64,000 nucleotides of DNA from Talinum fruticosum. Lineage: Eukaryota; Streptophyta; Magnoliopsida; Caryophyllales; Talinaceae. The DNA lies in contig JAITYX010000003.1 of NCBI GenBank assembly GCA_021018815.1, positions 9,360,501 through 9,424,500 on the forward strand, written 5' to 3'. The position numbers were made by a program, and so were the translations under genes. The stretch's first letter is position 1. The number at the start of each line of letters is the position of its first letter. The notes under the pieces were generated by a model. The model ran no database searches. It had not been told where the DNA came from and saw only the letters and a list, made by a program, of their open reading frames with translations. Positions 1 to 11,098 of the stretch are shown in pieces.

Positions 1-419
1 CTATGAAGACCGGACACCGGAGGGTCTACTTACCCCGGTGAAATAGTTAGAGAATTATTGTTCCCTAACTCCACTAATAGTTGCTGAAACGATAATTGGC
101 TTAGACCAAGTTGAAGCCAATGTCGAGTAGAATTTTCATGGTAGCCCCCTACTATTGCAAGTAAGCATTAAAACAAACGGAAGCAAACAACGGCAAATCA
201 AGCGCAATGAACAACTTGACTAGAGTCATGTGACATACGATAATCCTCACCCTCCCTTGTCCTTGTCACTAGAGGGAGGGGCTCCTTAACCCATCCAATG
301 TCGATTTGGGTCTCAATGAACAACTTGACTGGAGTCATGTGACATGAGATTCCCTACTCCAAATAAGTCGTTTGTTGGAAGATTTCTTATGTCCGTGTTT
401 ACTTAGTAAAATCTGAGGT
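1..419. other. Unassigned sequence, possibly LINE 5' region
   Basis: No coding sequence is recognised. A 32-bp direct repeat (starting caatgaacaacttgact) is at 205-237 and again at 314-345, 109 bases apart, with one internal difference. The stretch runs directly into LINE ORF1-like sequence, so it could be the LINE 5' leader or the start of ORF1, but the window edge hides the rest. Confidence 0.35.
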
Positions 420-1699
420 GACCCTATTCCTCTCCTTGTCATTATCTCTAACATTAAAACTTATTGGAATTATGCTAAAGGTCAAACTGATTATATTGAG
501 TTGGGCAATTGCTGGATCCTTTTCCAGTTTGCCAATTTTTAAGATAAGCAACGTGTCTTTGGTAACCGCCCATAGTTTGTTAATGGCCTCAACCTTGTTG
601 TTTCTGCATGGATACTTTTCTTTGACCCATTTTTTTGCTAATATTTCCAGGAGTGGATCAAAATTCCAAGACTTCCTTGGGAGTTCTAGAATATCACATC
701 ATCGACTTACTTGCTGAAAACATGTTAGGAATGTTGTTAAGTTGGACTAACATACTCTCTTAAGGCAAAAAGATCACTTTATAAGGTTTTGTGTTAATAT
801 TGACAATTCCAAGCCTCTAAGAGGCAGCCTGAAATTCTCTAATAGTTTTTACTCTTTAACTGTTCCTCTTATCTATGAAGGTTTACATGAGGTCTATGTC
901 CTTTGCGGTAGTGATACTCATGCTTTGGAAGCTTGCCCTAATTACCCTACTCATATGAAAATTGAAGTTGTGGTTGAGAAATTTGGTAGTCATTCTCTCC
1001 GGACTACTAATTTTAACAATTTTGTTAACTCTAAACCAATCCCTACTGTTGCAGAAAGATGGATAACTTTCACCCCCAAGAAAAAACCAGGTCTAACAAT
1101 GGCCTCTGCCTTCCTCTCCATTCTCAGCCTAAGGCTAAGCCAGGTTCTAGCCCCCTTCACTCGAATTCTACCTGGTTCCGAGATTGACCATAGCTCGAAA
1201 AAGTCATTCCACCCATAGTTCATGGGGAGTGTAGTGATGATGTTGCTTCTAAACCTGACAATTCTAGCTTGTTTAATGTTTATGGTGGTGCAAAGACTTA
1301 TTCTAATGCTTTAATTCATGTTTTTAGGCTCCCCGGCCCCCTATCGAGCCTACGATCGGTAACGTCCCCCTATCAAGGTTAATTTTTGTAACCTTGAAAA
1401 GGTTGGTCAGACCTCTCTTGCTCCCTCATCTACCATTACCGCTAAGGATGACCATGTTGACAATATGGATGAGAGTGGTAATGGATCCGATGAGAATATT
1501 TGTGACATGTTTTTGGACCTAGAGAATATAGAAGACATTATTCTCTCTACTCGCTTCTTCTAAGAAAAGGAAGTTGGTTGAAGATTGGAGATGAACTCTC
1601 CTTTCATCCCTCCCTCTAATCTATCACAATGATGTATTTCTCCACTCTCGGTATTTTGGATGGTTTTTGGTTGCTGCGGAAGTAGACTTGGATCACCTG
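420..1699 (+). pseudogene. LINE (L1-type) ORF1 relic, DUF4283 plus degenerate zinc knuckle
   Basis: Broken ORF1 (nucleic-acid-binding protein) of a plant L1-type LINE. Read across several stops and frameshifts, about 450-720 gives the plant DUF4283 pattern: an aromatic-rich strand (NCWILFQFANF), then FVNGLNLVV, then EWIKIPRLPWEF. About 720-950 gives the linker after it (NMLGMLL, RFCVNIDNSKPL) and then YEGLHEVYVLCG...H...CP. That is the CX2CX4HX4C knuckle of LINE ORF1, with the first cysteine changed to tyrosine. Downstream is a basic, low-complexity tail (ERWITFTPKKK; KKRKLVED near 1565). Many in-frame stops show it is dead. Element A interrupts it at 1700, and more of the same LINE follows at 9817. 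The family is inferred from motif order; no search was run. Confidence 0.75.
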
Positions 1700-4546
1700 T
1701 GTAACACTCCGAAGCTTGACCGTATTTAATTATTTTAAATTTGTATTTGATCGTCTCAATATTGTTTAAGAGCAGTGAGTCGCACAAAAATTTGAAACCA
1801 AAATAAAAGTTGCGAACAATTGAATAATTGTAAATAATAATGGATAATTCATACAAATTTACATTTGTACCACGAAATGTATATTTGTTCGAATAATTTC
1901 ATTTCGAATCCGAATAATTTAAAAATAATAAGCAAAAATAAAATAATGTATAAATTATTATCACAAAAAAAAAAATTTAGCCAAATGTGTGAGTAAACAT
2001 TTAACTATGTGGTAAAATTAATAGTAAAAAGAAAAGAAAAAAAAAAAGAAAAATGGGGAAAGTCGCTAGAAGTATCGGGAGTTAGTAGAAACTCCGGAAG
2101 GAAGCCTAACACATTCTATCATCCATCTCTCTCACCTCTCCTTCCTCTCTTCTCCCTCTCGCCCTCGCTGCTGTTGTGTCGCCGGCCACCGGCCAGCCAT
2201 CGGCCGACACTGCAGCCGCCAACAGCCACCTCCGGCTCCCTGGCTACCACCCTTGCCGCGCCGACGCTTTTGTCCTCCTTCTTTTTGCTCGTCTCGCGCG
2301 AACAGGGCAGAACCGCCCCGCTACTGGCGCCTCTCGGACCAGCTACCACCGCCATTTCTTGGCCGTCGTCGCTACTCGACGCCGTCGACCAGCGCCGCAC
2401 GCCGCACCCGAGCCACCCAATCTCCACCACAGAACTTCCAACACCAAATTCCACCCCAAACCCCTTTTGAGGTATCTCTCTAATCCTCGATTTCTAACTA
2501 AATAGTATCCCAAATTTATATTATACCTGAATAATTAGAGAGGTAGTTATTTTTATTCAAGTTGTAATTGAGTTTTGAATTGATTTGTGGTGGAATTGGA
2601 AGAACATTTGGAGCAATTGAAATTGGACTTAGGGTTTATTGTGCATTGATATGAAATTGAAAATTTATATGGGTATGCTCATATTGGTGAATAAACTCCT
2701 CCGATTTTATTGGGTATGAATAGATTATTTTATTACGTGAAGTTGATTGAGTCAAAATTTGGTTATGTTAATCCTGGAAAAAAAAGGATGAAATTATATT
2801 TGAGAGTGTTATTGGACTTGGTATGTGATTTTGTGGAATTTAATTAGGTAATTGTGTGGTTTGTTAAAATTGATTTGAGGAGTATGTGATAGTGAATTGG
2901 GCAAATTATGCTTAAATTAGAGAGGAAGAGTAATTGAATCACTTAGTTTATTTCTATAAAATATTGTTGTTAGTTCAATGAGGTTAACGATCGGAGAAAT
3001 TAAATTGGTTGGGGCATAAAATTTGTATAGAGTAAATAATGTTGTTGGGATAACATGTGATATTTTGAGTGATACAACAATTAATTTCAGGATATATTTA
3101 GGCCAAAATGTTAAGTAAGAGTTCCACGCAATGAAAGTATTTCGTGTTAATGATGGGTTGAAATGATGGTGTGTTGGTATTCTAAATTAATTAATGGAAT
3201 TGCGAAGGTTGGGGATGTAAAATTCCATGGCCAAAACAATGAAAGGAAAGTGGGAAATTCGCTTGATTATTTTGGTCATAGAACTTATCGGAAAGTATTA
3301 AGTTGTCGAGAGGATTCTTTAATAAATAAATAACTAAGGAAGTAAACAGACATAAGAGTGACAAGGAAAACAATTAACTTCAATAACAAGAGTTCAAAGA
3401 ATACAAAGTATATAGGTAATATGGATAACTTATTAAACGAATATGACTTATAAAAGTCTTGCTTTAAACGCAAACAGGTCACAAACATGGTAATCGGGAA
3501 GCTTGTATAGGAAGTGAAAATGCATTAAAAGGTACGTTATTACTTGTACCTTTTCCCAAGTGTTCATCTTTGTTATTGAGTTTACTGTTTTAATAATACA
3601 AATAATTTGGACCCACTTCACGATCACAGATTCACGCTTACAATTACAGTTCACACTTACAGCTTACGTGACACGATTACGATTCACAATTACAGTTTAC
3701 GAACATAGTTACAGCTTACGACACACGCATACAGTTCACGATTACAGCTTACAAACACAAGCTACAGTTTACAAACACAATTACAGTTCACGTGGCCCTC
3801 CCGATCGATCAAGCATAAATGAATTTTTTTATAGTCACGATTACATATATGATGATTTCACAGAATCGCCATAACATCCACATGTACAGAAATGGGTCCT
3901 AAACTATTTCAATGGTTAACGCATACTCAAATTACTTCAGTTTTACACTTAAATAGCTTTCAAACCGAGTTTAATTATCTCGTTCGCGCTCACCGACTTT
4001 TATAATATGTATTTTCATAGTACAAGGATAGCGTATCGGGCCTATGGCTCATTCTTATTTTTATGTTTTCTTAAATGCTTTTAGGGAAAGAAAAGAAGGT
4101 TAATGTCAGGCAGGAAGTGACAAGAGCAAAGGAACCCGGAAGTGTTGACTTAGATCGATAATCGAGCTTTTGTTTACTCTTGAAGTATTTTATGGATGGC
4201 TTTTGATGGTTGTGTTTTTTGTTAAGAAATCCCTGTGGATTTAGTTTGCTTGCGGAGTTATTCCTATTGATGGTAAAATGGTTAAATGCCATAATGTATT
4301 TTGGGGAGAATGAACTCATGTTTGGTGGTTCAAATTATGTACATATTGGGTTTGATGTTACGAGACTTTAATTGTAAGTTTTTGGGTAAATGTAAAAGAT
4401 TATCGTATTTCTTGTTGAAATTTTAGCCTAGTATCTCGAGGAGGGACGGTAGTAACGCTCTAATATGACGTTGTTTTCCGCTACCTTGTTATATTATATT
4501 TATTCAATAAGTGTGTTTTATATAGTGGTTATATTGGGGCGTTACG
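1700..4546 (+). repeat. Element A 5' LTR (2.85 kb)
   Basis: Direct repeat of 6996-9816. It carries an A/T-rich start and a GC-rich, C/T-biased island at about 2100-2470 whose reading frames look protein-like but are low-complexity (Ser/Pro/Leu). A degenerate tandem array lies near 3619-3795. The last base is g where TG...CA would predict a. Confidence 0.85.
3619..3795 (+). repeat. Short tandem array in the 5' LTR
   Basis: About ten imperfect copies of a 14-17-base unit of the type cacgattacagtttac. The same array is in the other LTR near 8925-9065 with a different number and arrangement of units, so it changed after insertion or during reverse transcription. Confidence 0.75.
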
Positions 4547-4549
4547 AAG

Positions 4550-4562
4550 TGGTATTAGAGCT
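4550..4562 (+). other. Primer binding site, tRNA-iMet type
   Basis: tggtattagagct lies three bases after the 5' LTR. It matches the plant initiator-Met tRNA 3'-end complement (tggtatcagagc) with one change, which fixes the element's orientation as +. Confidence 0.85.
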
Positions 4563-5397
4563 AAGTCGTGACTTTGGGATATAAGTATGGAAAGATAAAG
4601 GAGTTACTTAGGAGCAAAAAAAAAAAAGTCGTATCGGTATGATGGATCGTAACGATATTATTTGGGATCCCCAATGAGCAATTAATAAGGAGAGTTGGGC
4701 TAGTGCAGTACCTATTATACATAGCCGTATGAGTAAGTAGTTTATGTTGATGATTATTTGGGACTAGTGAGGTTGCAAGTATACGATGAAGTATATATAA
4801 GGGTCCGGTAATGAGGAAATGGGAGAAATATAGAACACATGATTAGAAAGTAACAATAAGAGTAAAGTTGCGTGGAACCAATAAAAGTTTAGGAAGGAGG
4901 ACAAGGATGGAGTTGGAAAAGAAAAAAAAAAAAAGACTACAAACGTGGGTAATATTTGGGAATCCTTGAAAATTATTCAAATGAGTTCAGATGAAAGCAT
5001 TGAAGAAAATAATGGAGTAGAGAAAGAGTTTGGGGCATGAGAATAGTAATAAGAGCGATTTTGATTTTATGTTGGGAAAGTTTATTAGGAGTACAAAGTT
5101 TGAAGGTTTAAAGCACCAGCTAACCTAACCTTTTCAACTACCTATGGTGGTGTTGAAGGAAAGTTAATGAAAATATATTTTGTAATGATCGATAAATACC
5201 CTCACTAGAACCATAAAGACTACGGTAAACTAAAGAAAGTATATTATGTCTTGAGTGATAAATAAGTTAATACATTTCGGCATGTGTCGCATGCCTAGTC
5301 AGCATTAAGTACCAAACGATTCATATCTTGGTAATAGTTCGGTGATTGAAAAGGAAAATTACAACTATTTATCTTCTCTAATTTCATATTAAACAGA

Positions 5398-6561
5398 ATG
5401 TCGAACCAAAATGAGAGTGTCCCGAGGAATAAACCACAAGAAAACAACGTGAATTCTAGGCATTCTCAATCAGTTAACCATAACCCTCCAACCCCTCATC
5501 AAGAAACAGAGGGTGATATGCGTAAGAAGGAGGACGAACAAAAAGCAGTACTTAAAGATATAGACCCTCGGTTATTGGGGACAATTATAGCTATGGTGAT
5601 AAAGAAGCTTAAGGAATCGGAATCCAATAATTCGGATAAGGAGGGAAAATTTTTCGAAAGGGTTGCCAAACAAAATCCAAAAACTTATGATGGGAGAATG
5701 GATCCAGTGGTATTAGAAGAATGGATTAGGCATATGGAAAAGATATTTGATTTGGTCGAGGTACCAAACACTAAGCGCGTAAACATTGGAGCTTTTTACC
5801 TCACTAGACAAGCTGATATATGGTGGGGAACTGTAAGGGCCAGGTTCCAACATCTCGAGGGCACATGGGACAAGTTTGTGGAGGAACTAAGAGCAAAATT
5901 TTACCCAGTTCCTTTACAAAGGCAAAAACAAAAAGAATTCATGGAGTTAAGGCAGGGTAAGTTGTCGGTGATGGAATATGCTAGCAAGTTTGCAGAACTT
6001 TCGAGATTTGCCCCGAGTATGTGGCCACTTAAGATTTAAAGAAGGGTTAGCCACATATATCCGGGATCATTTGGCAGGACACCCAGTATAAAAAAGCCAA
6101 GAATTATATGAAGTGCAGCTGAAATAGAGCGGGTGAAAACCGAATTAAGGAAGACAAATTTGGGAATTTTTAATTAAAGATGGAACGAAAAGAGATACTC
6201 AATGAACGAAATACCCAAGCAAGAAACCTATGGTCATTAAGGCTGAAGCTCAAGGCCTAACCGCTGACAAAAAACAGTGTTCTAAGTGTGGTAGGATGAA
6301 CCACAACACTTCGGAATGCAGAGTAGGAACAGAGTCTGTTATTGGTGTGGAGATTTAGGCCATATAATTGCAAATTGTCCTATCAAGCCTCCTCAAGCGG
6401 GCAAGGCCCAATTCAAATGTCTAGAAGCAACAAGTCGCCTGTATTTACCAAGTAACAAACAGGTAGGAAGGGCCTATGTGATGAAGAGGAAGGAAAGTGT
6501 TGATCCGGAGACCACAGGAATTGATGCTTTCATATTTCATTTGTGGTCATCGTCGTTTTAA
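5398..6561 (+). pseudogene. Element A gag (Retrotrans_gag plus two zinc knuckles), frameshifted
   Basis: Gag forms the particle that packages the element RNA. The start at 5398 opens a 213-codon frame: a polar N-terminus, then the Ty3/gypsy gag core from about residue 80 (TYDGRMDPVVLEEWIRHMEK, then QADIWWGTV, FYPVPLQRQKQKEFMEL and SVMEYASKFAELSRFAP). A -1 shift near 6030 moves the continuation (RFKEGLATYIRDHLAGH) into another frame. Two CCHC knuckles follow: CSKCGRMNHNTSEC near 6276 and CYWCGDLGHIIANC near 6336, in different frames because of another shift. The frame ends at 6561 without protease. Two knuckles and the WW-containing core fit gypsy gag. The breaks make it a pseudogene, though the first 640 bases are open. 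Confidence 0.85.
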
Positions 6562-6980
6562 TTAATTAAGTGCTATTCATTCTTCTATGCTACTGAAAGT
6601 TATATCTCAACTAAATATAAAACCCATACATTTCCCATAGAATTGTATATAAGATTACCCACAGAACAAATGGTAAGGTGTGAAATTATACACAAGTACT
6701 ATTGAAGTCATTTGAATTTGGAAGAATACACATGATATTTGAGATTATGATATGGACTTGAGAGAGTCATAAGTGTTGCGTGAAGCTAGTTAAATATAAA
6801 TATACTATTAACGAGTAATATTGCTAAGCACAGTAAACTCTAAAGAATGAATCAAATCAAAATAAATCCAATACAGAGTGTTGAAACTATACGAATCACG
6901 ACGCACAAAATAGAAACTTAATTTCAGTAATTATTCCAAATGTATGTTATAGACATCACAGCTTCGAGGACGAAACTTAT
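6562..6980 (+). other. Element A 3' untranslated interior
   Basis: A/T-rich, no coding frame seen. This is where protease, RT and integrase would be expected in a full element. Their absence makes the internal region only 2.4 kb. Confidence 0.6.
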
Positions 6981-6995
6981 TTTAAGGGGGAATGA
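6981..6995 (+). other. Element A polypurine tract
   Basis: tttaagggggaatga directly before the 3' LTR, preceded by gaggacgaaactta, the usual context of the plus-strand primer in plant Ty3/gypsy elements of the chromovirus type. Confidence 0.75.
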
Positions 6996-9816
6996 TGTAA
7001 CACCCCGAAGTTTGATCGCATTTAATTATTTTAAATTTGTATTTGATCGTCTCAATATTGTTTAAGAGCAGTGAGTCGCGCAAAAATTTGAAACCAAATT
7101 AAAAGGTGCGAACAATTTAATAATTGTAAATAATAATGGGTAATTCATACAAATTTACATTTGTACCATGAAATGTATATTTGTTCGAATAATTTCATTC
7201 CGAATCTGAATAATTTAAAAATAATAAGCAAAAATAAAATAATGTATAAATTATTATCACAAAAATAATAAAATTTAGTCAAATGTGTGAGTAAACATTT
7301 AACTATGTGGTAAAATTAATAGTAAAAGGAAAAGAAAAAAATGAAAAATGGGGAGAGTCGCTAGAAGTATTGGGAGTCGGTAGAAACTCCTGAAGGAAGC
7401 CTAACACATTCTATCATCCAACTCTCTCACCTCTCCTTCCTCTCTTCTCCCTCTCGCCCCTGCTGCTGCTGTGTCGCCGGCCACCAGCCAATCATTGGTC
7501 GGACTCGCAGCCGCCAACAGCCACCTCCAGCTCCCGGCTACCACCCATGCCGCGCCAACACTTCGTCCTCCTTCTTTTCACTTGTCTCGCGCGAAAGGGG
7601 CAGAACCGCCTCGCTACTGCCCACTCTCGGACCGACTACCGCTGCCGTTCCTTGGCCGTTGTCGCTGCTCGACGCCGTCGACCAATGCCTCATGCCACAC
7701 TCGAGCCACCCAATCTCCACCACCGAACTTCCAACACCAAATTCCACCCCAAACCCCTTTTGAGGTATCTCTCTAATCCTCGATTTCTAAGTAAATTCTA
7801 TCCCAAATTTATGTTATACCTGAATAATTAGGCAAGTAGTTATTTTTATTCAAGTTGTAATTGAGTTTTGAATTGATTTGTGGTGGAATTGGAAGAACAT
7901 TTGGAGCAATTGAAATTGGACTTAGGGTTTATTGTGCGTTGATATGGAATTGAAAATTTATATGGGTATGCTCATATTGGTGAATAAACTCCTCTGATTT
8001 TATTGGGTATGAATGGATTATTTTGTTACGTGAAGTTGATTGAGTCAAAATTTGGTTATGTTAATCTTAGAAAAAAAAAGGATGAAACTATATTTAAGAG
8101 TGTGATTGGACTTGGTAGGTGATTTTGTGGAATTTAATTAGGTAATTGTGTGGTTTGTTAAAATTGATTTGAAGAGTATGTGATAGTGAATTGGGCAAAT
8201 TATGCTTAAATTTGAGAGGAAGAGTAATTGAATCACTTAGTTTATTTCTATAAAACGTTGTTGTTAGTTGAATGAGGTTAATGATAAGAGAAATTAAATT
8301 GGTTGGGGCATAAAATTTGTATAGAGTAAATAATGTTGTTGGGATAACATGTGATATTTTGAGTGATACAACAATTAATTTTAGGATATATTTAGGCCAA
8401 AATGTTAAGTAAGAGTTCCACGCAATGAAAGTATTTCGTGTTAATGATGGGTTGAAATGATGGTGTGTTGGTATTCTAAATTAATTAATGGAATTGCGAA
8501 GTTTGGGGATGTAAAATTCCATGGCCAAAACAATGAAAGGAAAGTGGGAAATTCGCTTGATTATTTGGTCATAGAACTTATCGGAAAGTATTAAGTTGTC
8601 GAGGGATTCTTTAATAAATAAATAACTAAGGAAGTAAACACACATAAAAGTCTTTAAGAGTGACAAGGAAAACAGTTAACTTTAATAACAAGAGTTCAAA
8701 TAATACAAAGTATATAGGTAATATGGATAACTTATTAAACGAATATGATTTATAAAAGTCTTGCTTTAAACGTAAACAGGTCACAAACATGGTAATCGGG
8801 AAGCTTGTATAGGAAGTGAAAATGCATTAAAAGGTACGTTATTGCTTGTACCTTTTTCCAAGTGTTCATCTTTGTTATTGAGTTTACTTGTTTTAATAAT
8901 ACAAATAATTTGGACCCAATTCATAGTCACAGTTCACGGTTTACAATTACAGTTCACGATTACAGTTTACGAGACACGATTACAGTTTACGGACATAGTT
9001 ACAGTTTACGAACACGATTACAGCTTCACGATTACAGTTTACAAACACGATTACAGATTCACGAGGCCCTCCACGATCGATCGAGATAAATGAATTTTTT
9101 TACAGTCACGATTACACATATGATGATTTCACATAATCGCCATAACATCCACATGTACGAAATGGGTCCTAAACTATTTCAATGGTTAACGCATGGTGAA
9201 ATTACTTCAATTTTACACTTAAATTGCTTTCGAAACCGAGTTTAATTATCTGTTCGCGCTCACTAACTTTTATAATATGTATTTTCACACTACAAGGGTA
9301 GCGTACTTGGGTCTATGGCTCATTCTTGTTTTTATGTTTTCTTAAATGCTTTTAGGGAAAGAAAAGAAGGTTAATGTCGAGCAGGAAGTGACAAGAGCAA
9401 AGGAACCCGAAGTGTTGACTCGGATCGATAATCGAGCTTTGGTTTATTCTTGAAGTATTTTATGGATGGCTTTTGATGGTTGTGTTTTTGGTTAAGAAAT
9501 CCTTGTGGATTTAATTTGTTTGCGGAGTTATTCCTGTTGATAGTAAAATGGTAAAATGCCATAATGTATTTTGGAGAGAATGAACTCATGTTTGGTGGTT
9601 TAAATTATGTACATATTGGGTTTGATGTTACGAGACTTTAATTGTAAGTGTTTGGGTAAATTAAAAAGATTATCGTATTTCTTGTTGAAATTTTAGCCTA
9701 GTATCTCGAGGAGGGACGGCAGTAACGCCCTAATATGACGTTGTTTTTTGCTGCCTTGTTATATTATATTTATTCAATAAGTGTGTTTTATATAGTAGTT
9801 ATATTTGGGCATTACA
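6996..9816 (+). repeat. Element A 3' LTR (2.82 kb)
   Basis: Begins tgtaacaccccgaag and ends ggcattaca. It aligns along its whole length with 1700-4546, with scattered substitutions and small indels. It contains the same GC-rich island (about 7440-7770) and the acgattacag array (about 8925-9065). Confidence 0.85.
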
Positions 9817-11098
9817 ACTTGGTTTCTCATCCCTCTCGAGTCACTTTCTTTGTTTAGAAATTATCGTTGTATTGGTTGAGTTGTTCATGTCTCATCTCGG
9901 AAGGTTCTTTTGTGTTTTGTTTTCTCGTTGGTAGGGGGTCGCCGCTGGGTTCTGTGTTGTTTGTCGTTTCTTTCCCCATTTCTATCTTATCCCCATGGAT
10001 TGTATTGCCTCTTTTGGTTGGCTTCTCTTTTGAACCGTTGCTATATAGGGGTTAGTTGTTTTCGGATGATCCTATAATGGACGTTAAATCTGTAAAAGAT
10101 TAACTCTTATAATAAATTTAATAACAATCTTGTTTTTATTTTGATATGTTTCAATTATTTTATGATGTTTTTCTGTCACCACCTTGATTTGTTGAGAATT
10201 CTTGGTTCTCATCTACTAATTCGACTCTCGAACCCTCTTGATGAGTATGGCTATGTTACTCATACTCATTTTTCTGGGTGCTATTTATTTGAGGGTTGGG
10301 TGCAATGCCCCTATGATCAAATACGCATGTTCAACTTTTCTATCTTGATTACTGTGATGGCATACTCCATTGTTTATGTTACCCCCACTTTGGGTAGGAA
10401 GCTAAAAAGAAGAGCGTCTGCGAGTACTTATCAAATCGAGGATGACAAGATTTCTTGCTCTCATATTCTTCTTCATATTTTTAAGTTGGTTCTTATGTTT
10501 GAGACTAATTTTTATAGTGTAACTATGTTTCGTATTAGAATTATTTACGTGCAACGATATCTCGTGGAATGAACCTTATGAGTTAGGTGATAATTTATGG
10601 ATCACTTATACTTATTTTAACCCACACCTAGAATATTGTTTACTTCTTGTTGTGATGTGCTATTTTGCCGAACTTTAGAAACGACTTACAAGCAAGAGGT
10701 CACTTGACGAGAGACTAAGAACAAACTTGAAAATTAACTCGTGATGTTTTTGGTTACATGTCCGTAATTAACATATCATTACAAATCATGCTTAGTAAAA
10801 TTTCTACAGTTATTTTTGTTTGTCCGGTGAGAGGAAATTTGGGGATACCTTGATTTCCCATGGCCTTAATTTCGACCAACCCTAAAGGGGATCGAATATT
10901 GCTATGCAAGATGTTTAAATTTGAGAAATTACCTGATCCACACAAATGGGGCAACCTTTTCTTGTCGTCAACCTTTAGAGTGATAGAGCACATCTTAAGG
11001 GAGTGGGATTCTCGTGAATTGTTAATTCACGTTCACCGAATGTTAGTTAGGATTCTATCATTTGGGATCAGGTCCAATCTTCCAAAAAGATTTTAGTT
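9817..11098 (+). other. LINE region between ORF1 and ORF2, no recognised product
   Basis: Continuation of the LINE after element A. Two moderate frames (9867-10055 and 10141-10572, 62 and 143 codons) are present, but their products match nothing I recognise and they contain hydrophobic low-complexity stretches. The spacing between ORF1 and ORF2 is longer than usual, so this part may hold a further small insertion, but no boundaries were found. Confidence 0.4.

Larger units (their letters stand above)
1700..9816 (+). mobile_element. Element A: gag-only Ty3/gypsy LTR retrotransposon (TR-GAG-like)
   Basis: Complete LTR-to-LTR element of 8.1 kb. The LTRs are 2847 and 2821 bp, begin tgtaacac and end gttac(g/a) or attaca. 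The flanks acctg (1695-1699) and acttg (9817-9821) fit a 5-bp target duplication with one change. A tRNA-iMet-type PBS follows the 5' LTR and a purine tract precedes the 3' LTR, so the element is on the + strand. The 2.4-kb interior encodes only a gag, with no protease, RT or integrase visible. It is therefore non-autonomous and relied on a relative's pol. It sits inside LINE ORF1. The LTRs differ at a few percent of sites, many of them C/T or G/A, which suggests an old, methylated insertion. Confidence 0.85.

Noticed and set aside
2009..2470. 153-codon proline/serine-rich frame in the element A LTR.
   Set aside because: The counterpart in the other LTR (7471-7776) has a different frame and length, so no protein is conserved.
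10141..10572. 143-codon frame as a possible gene.
   Set aside because: No recognisable motif, mixed hydrophobic composition and position between LINE ORFs; kept only as part of the LINE spacer.
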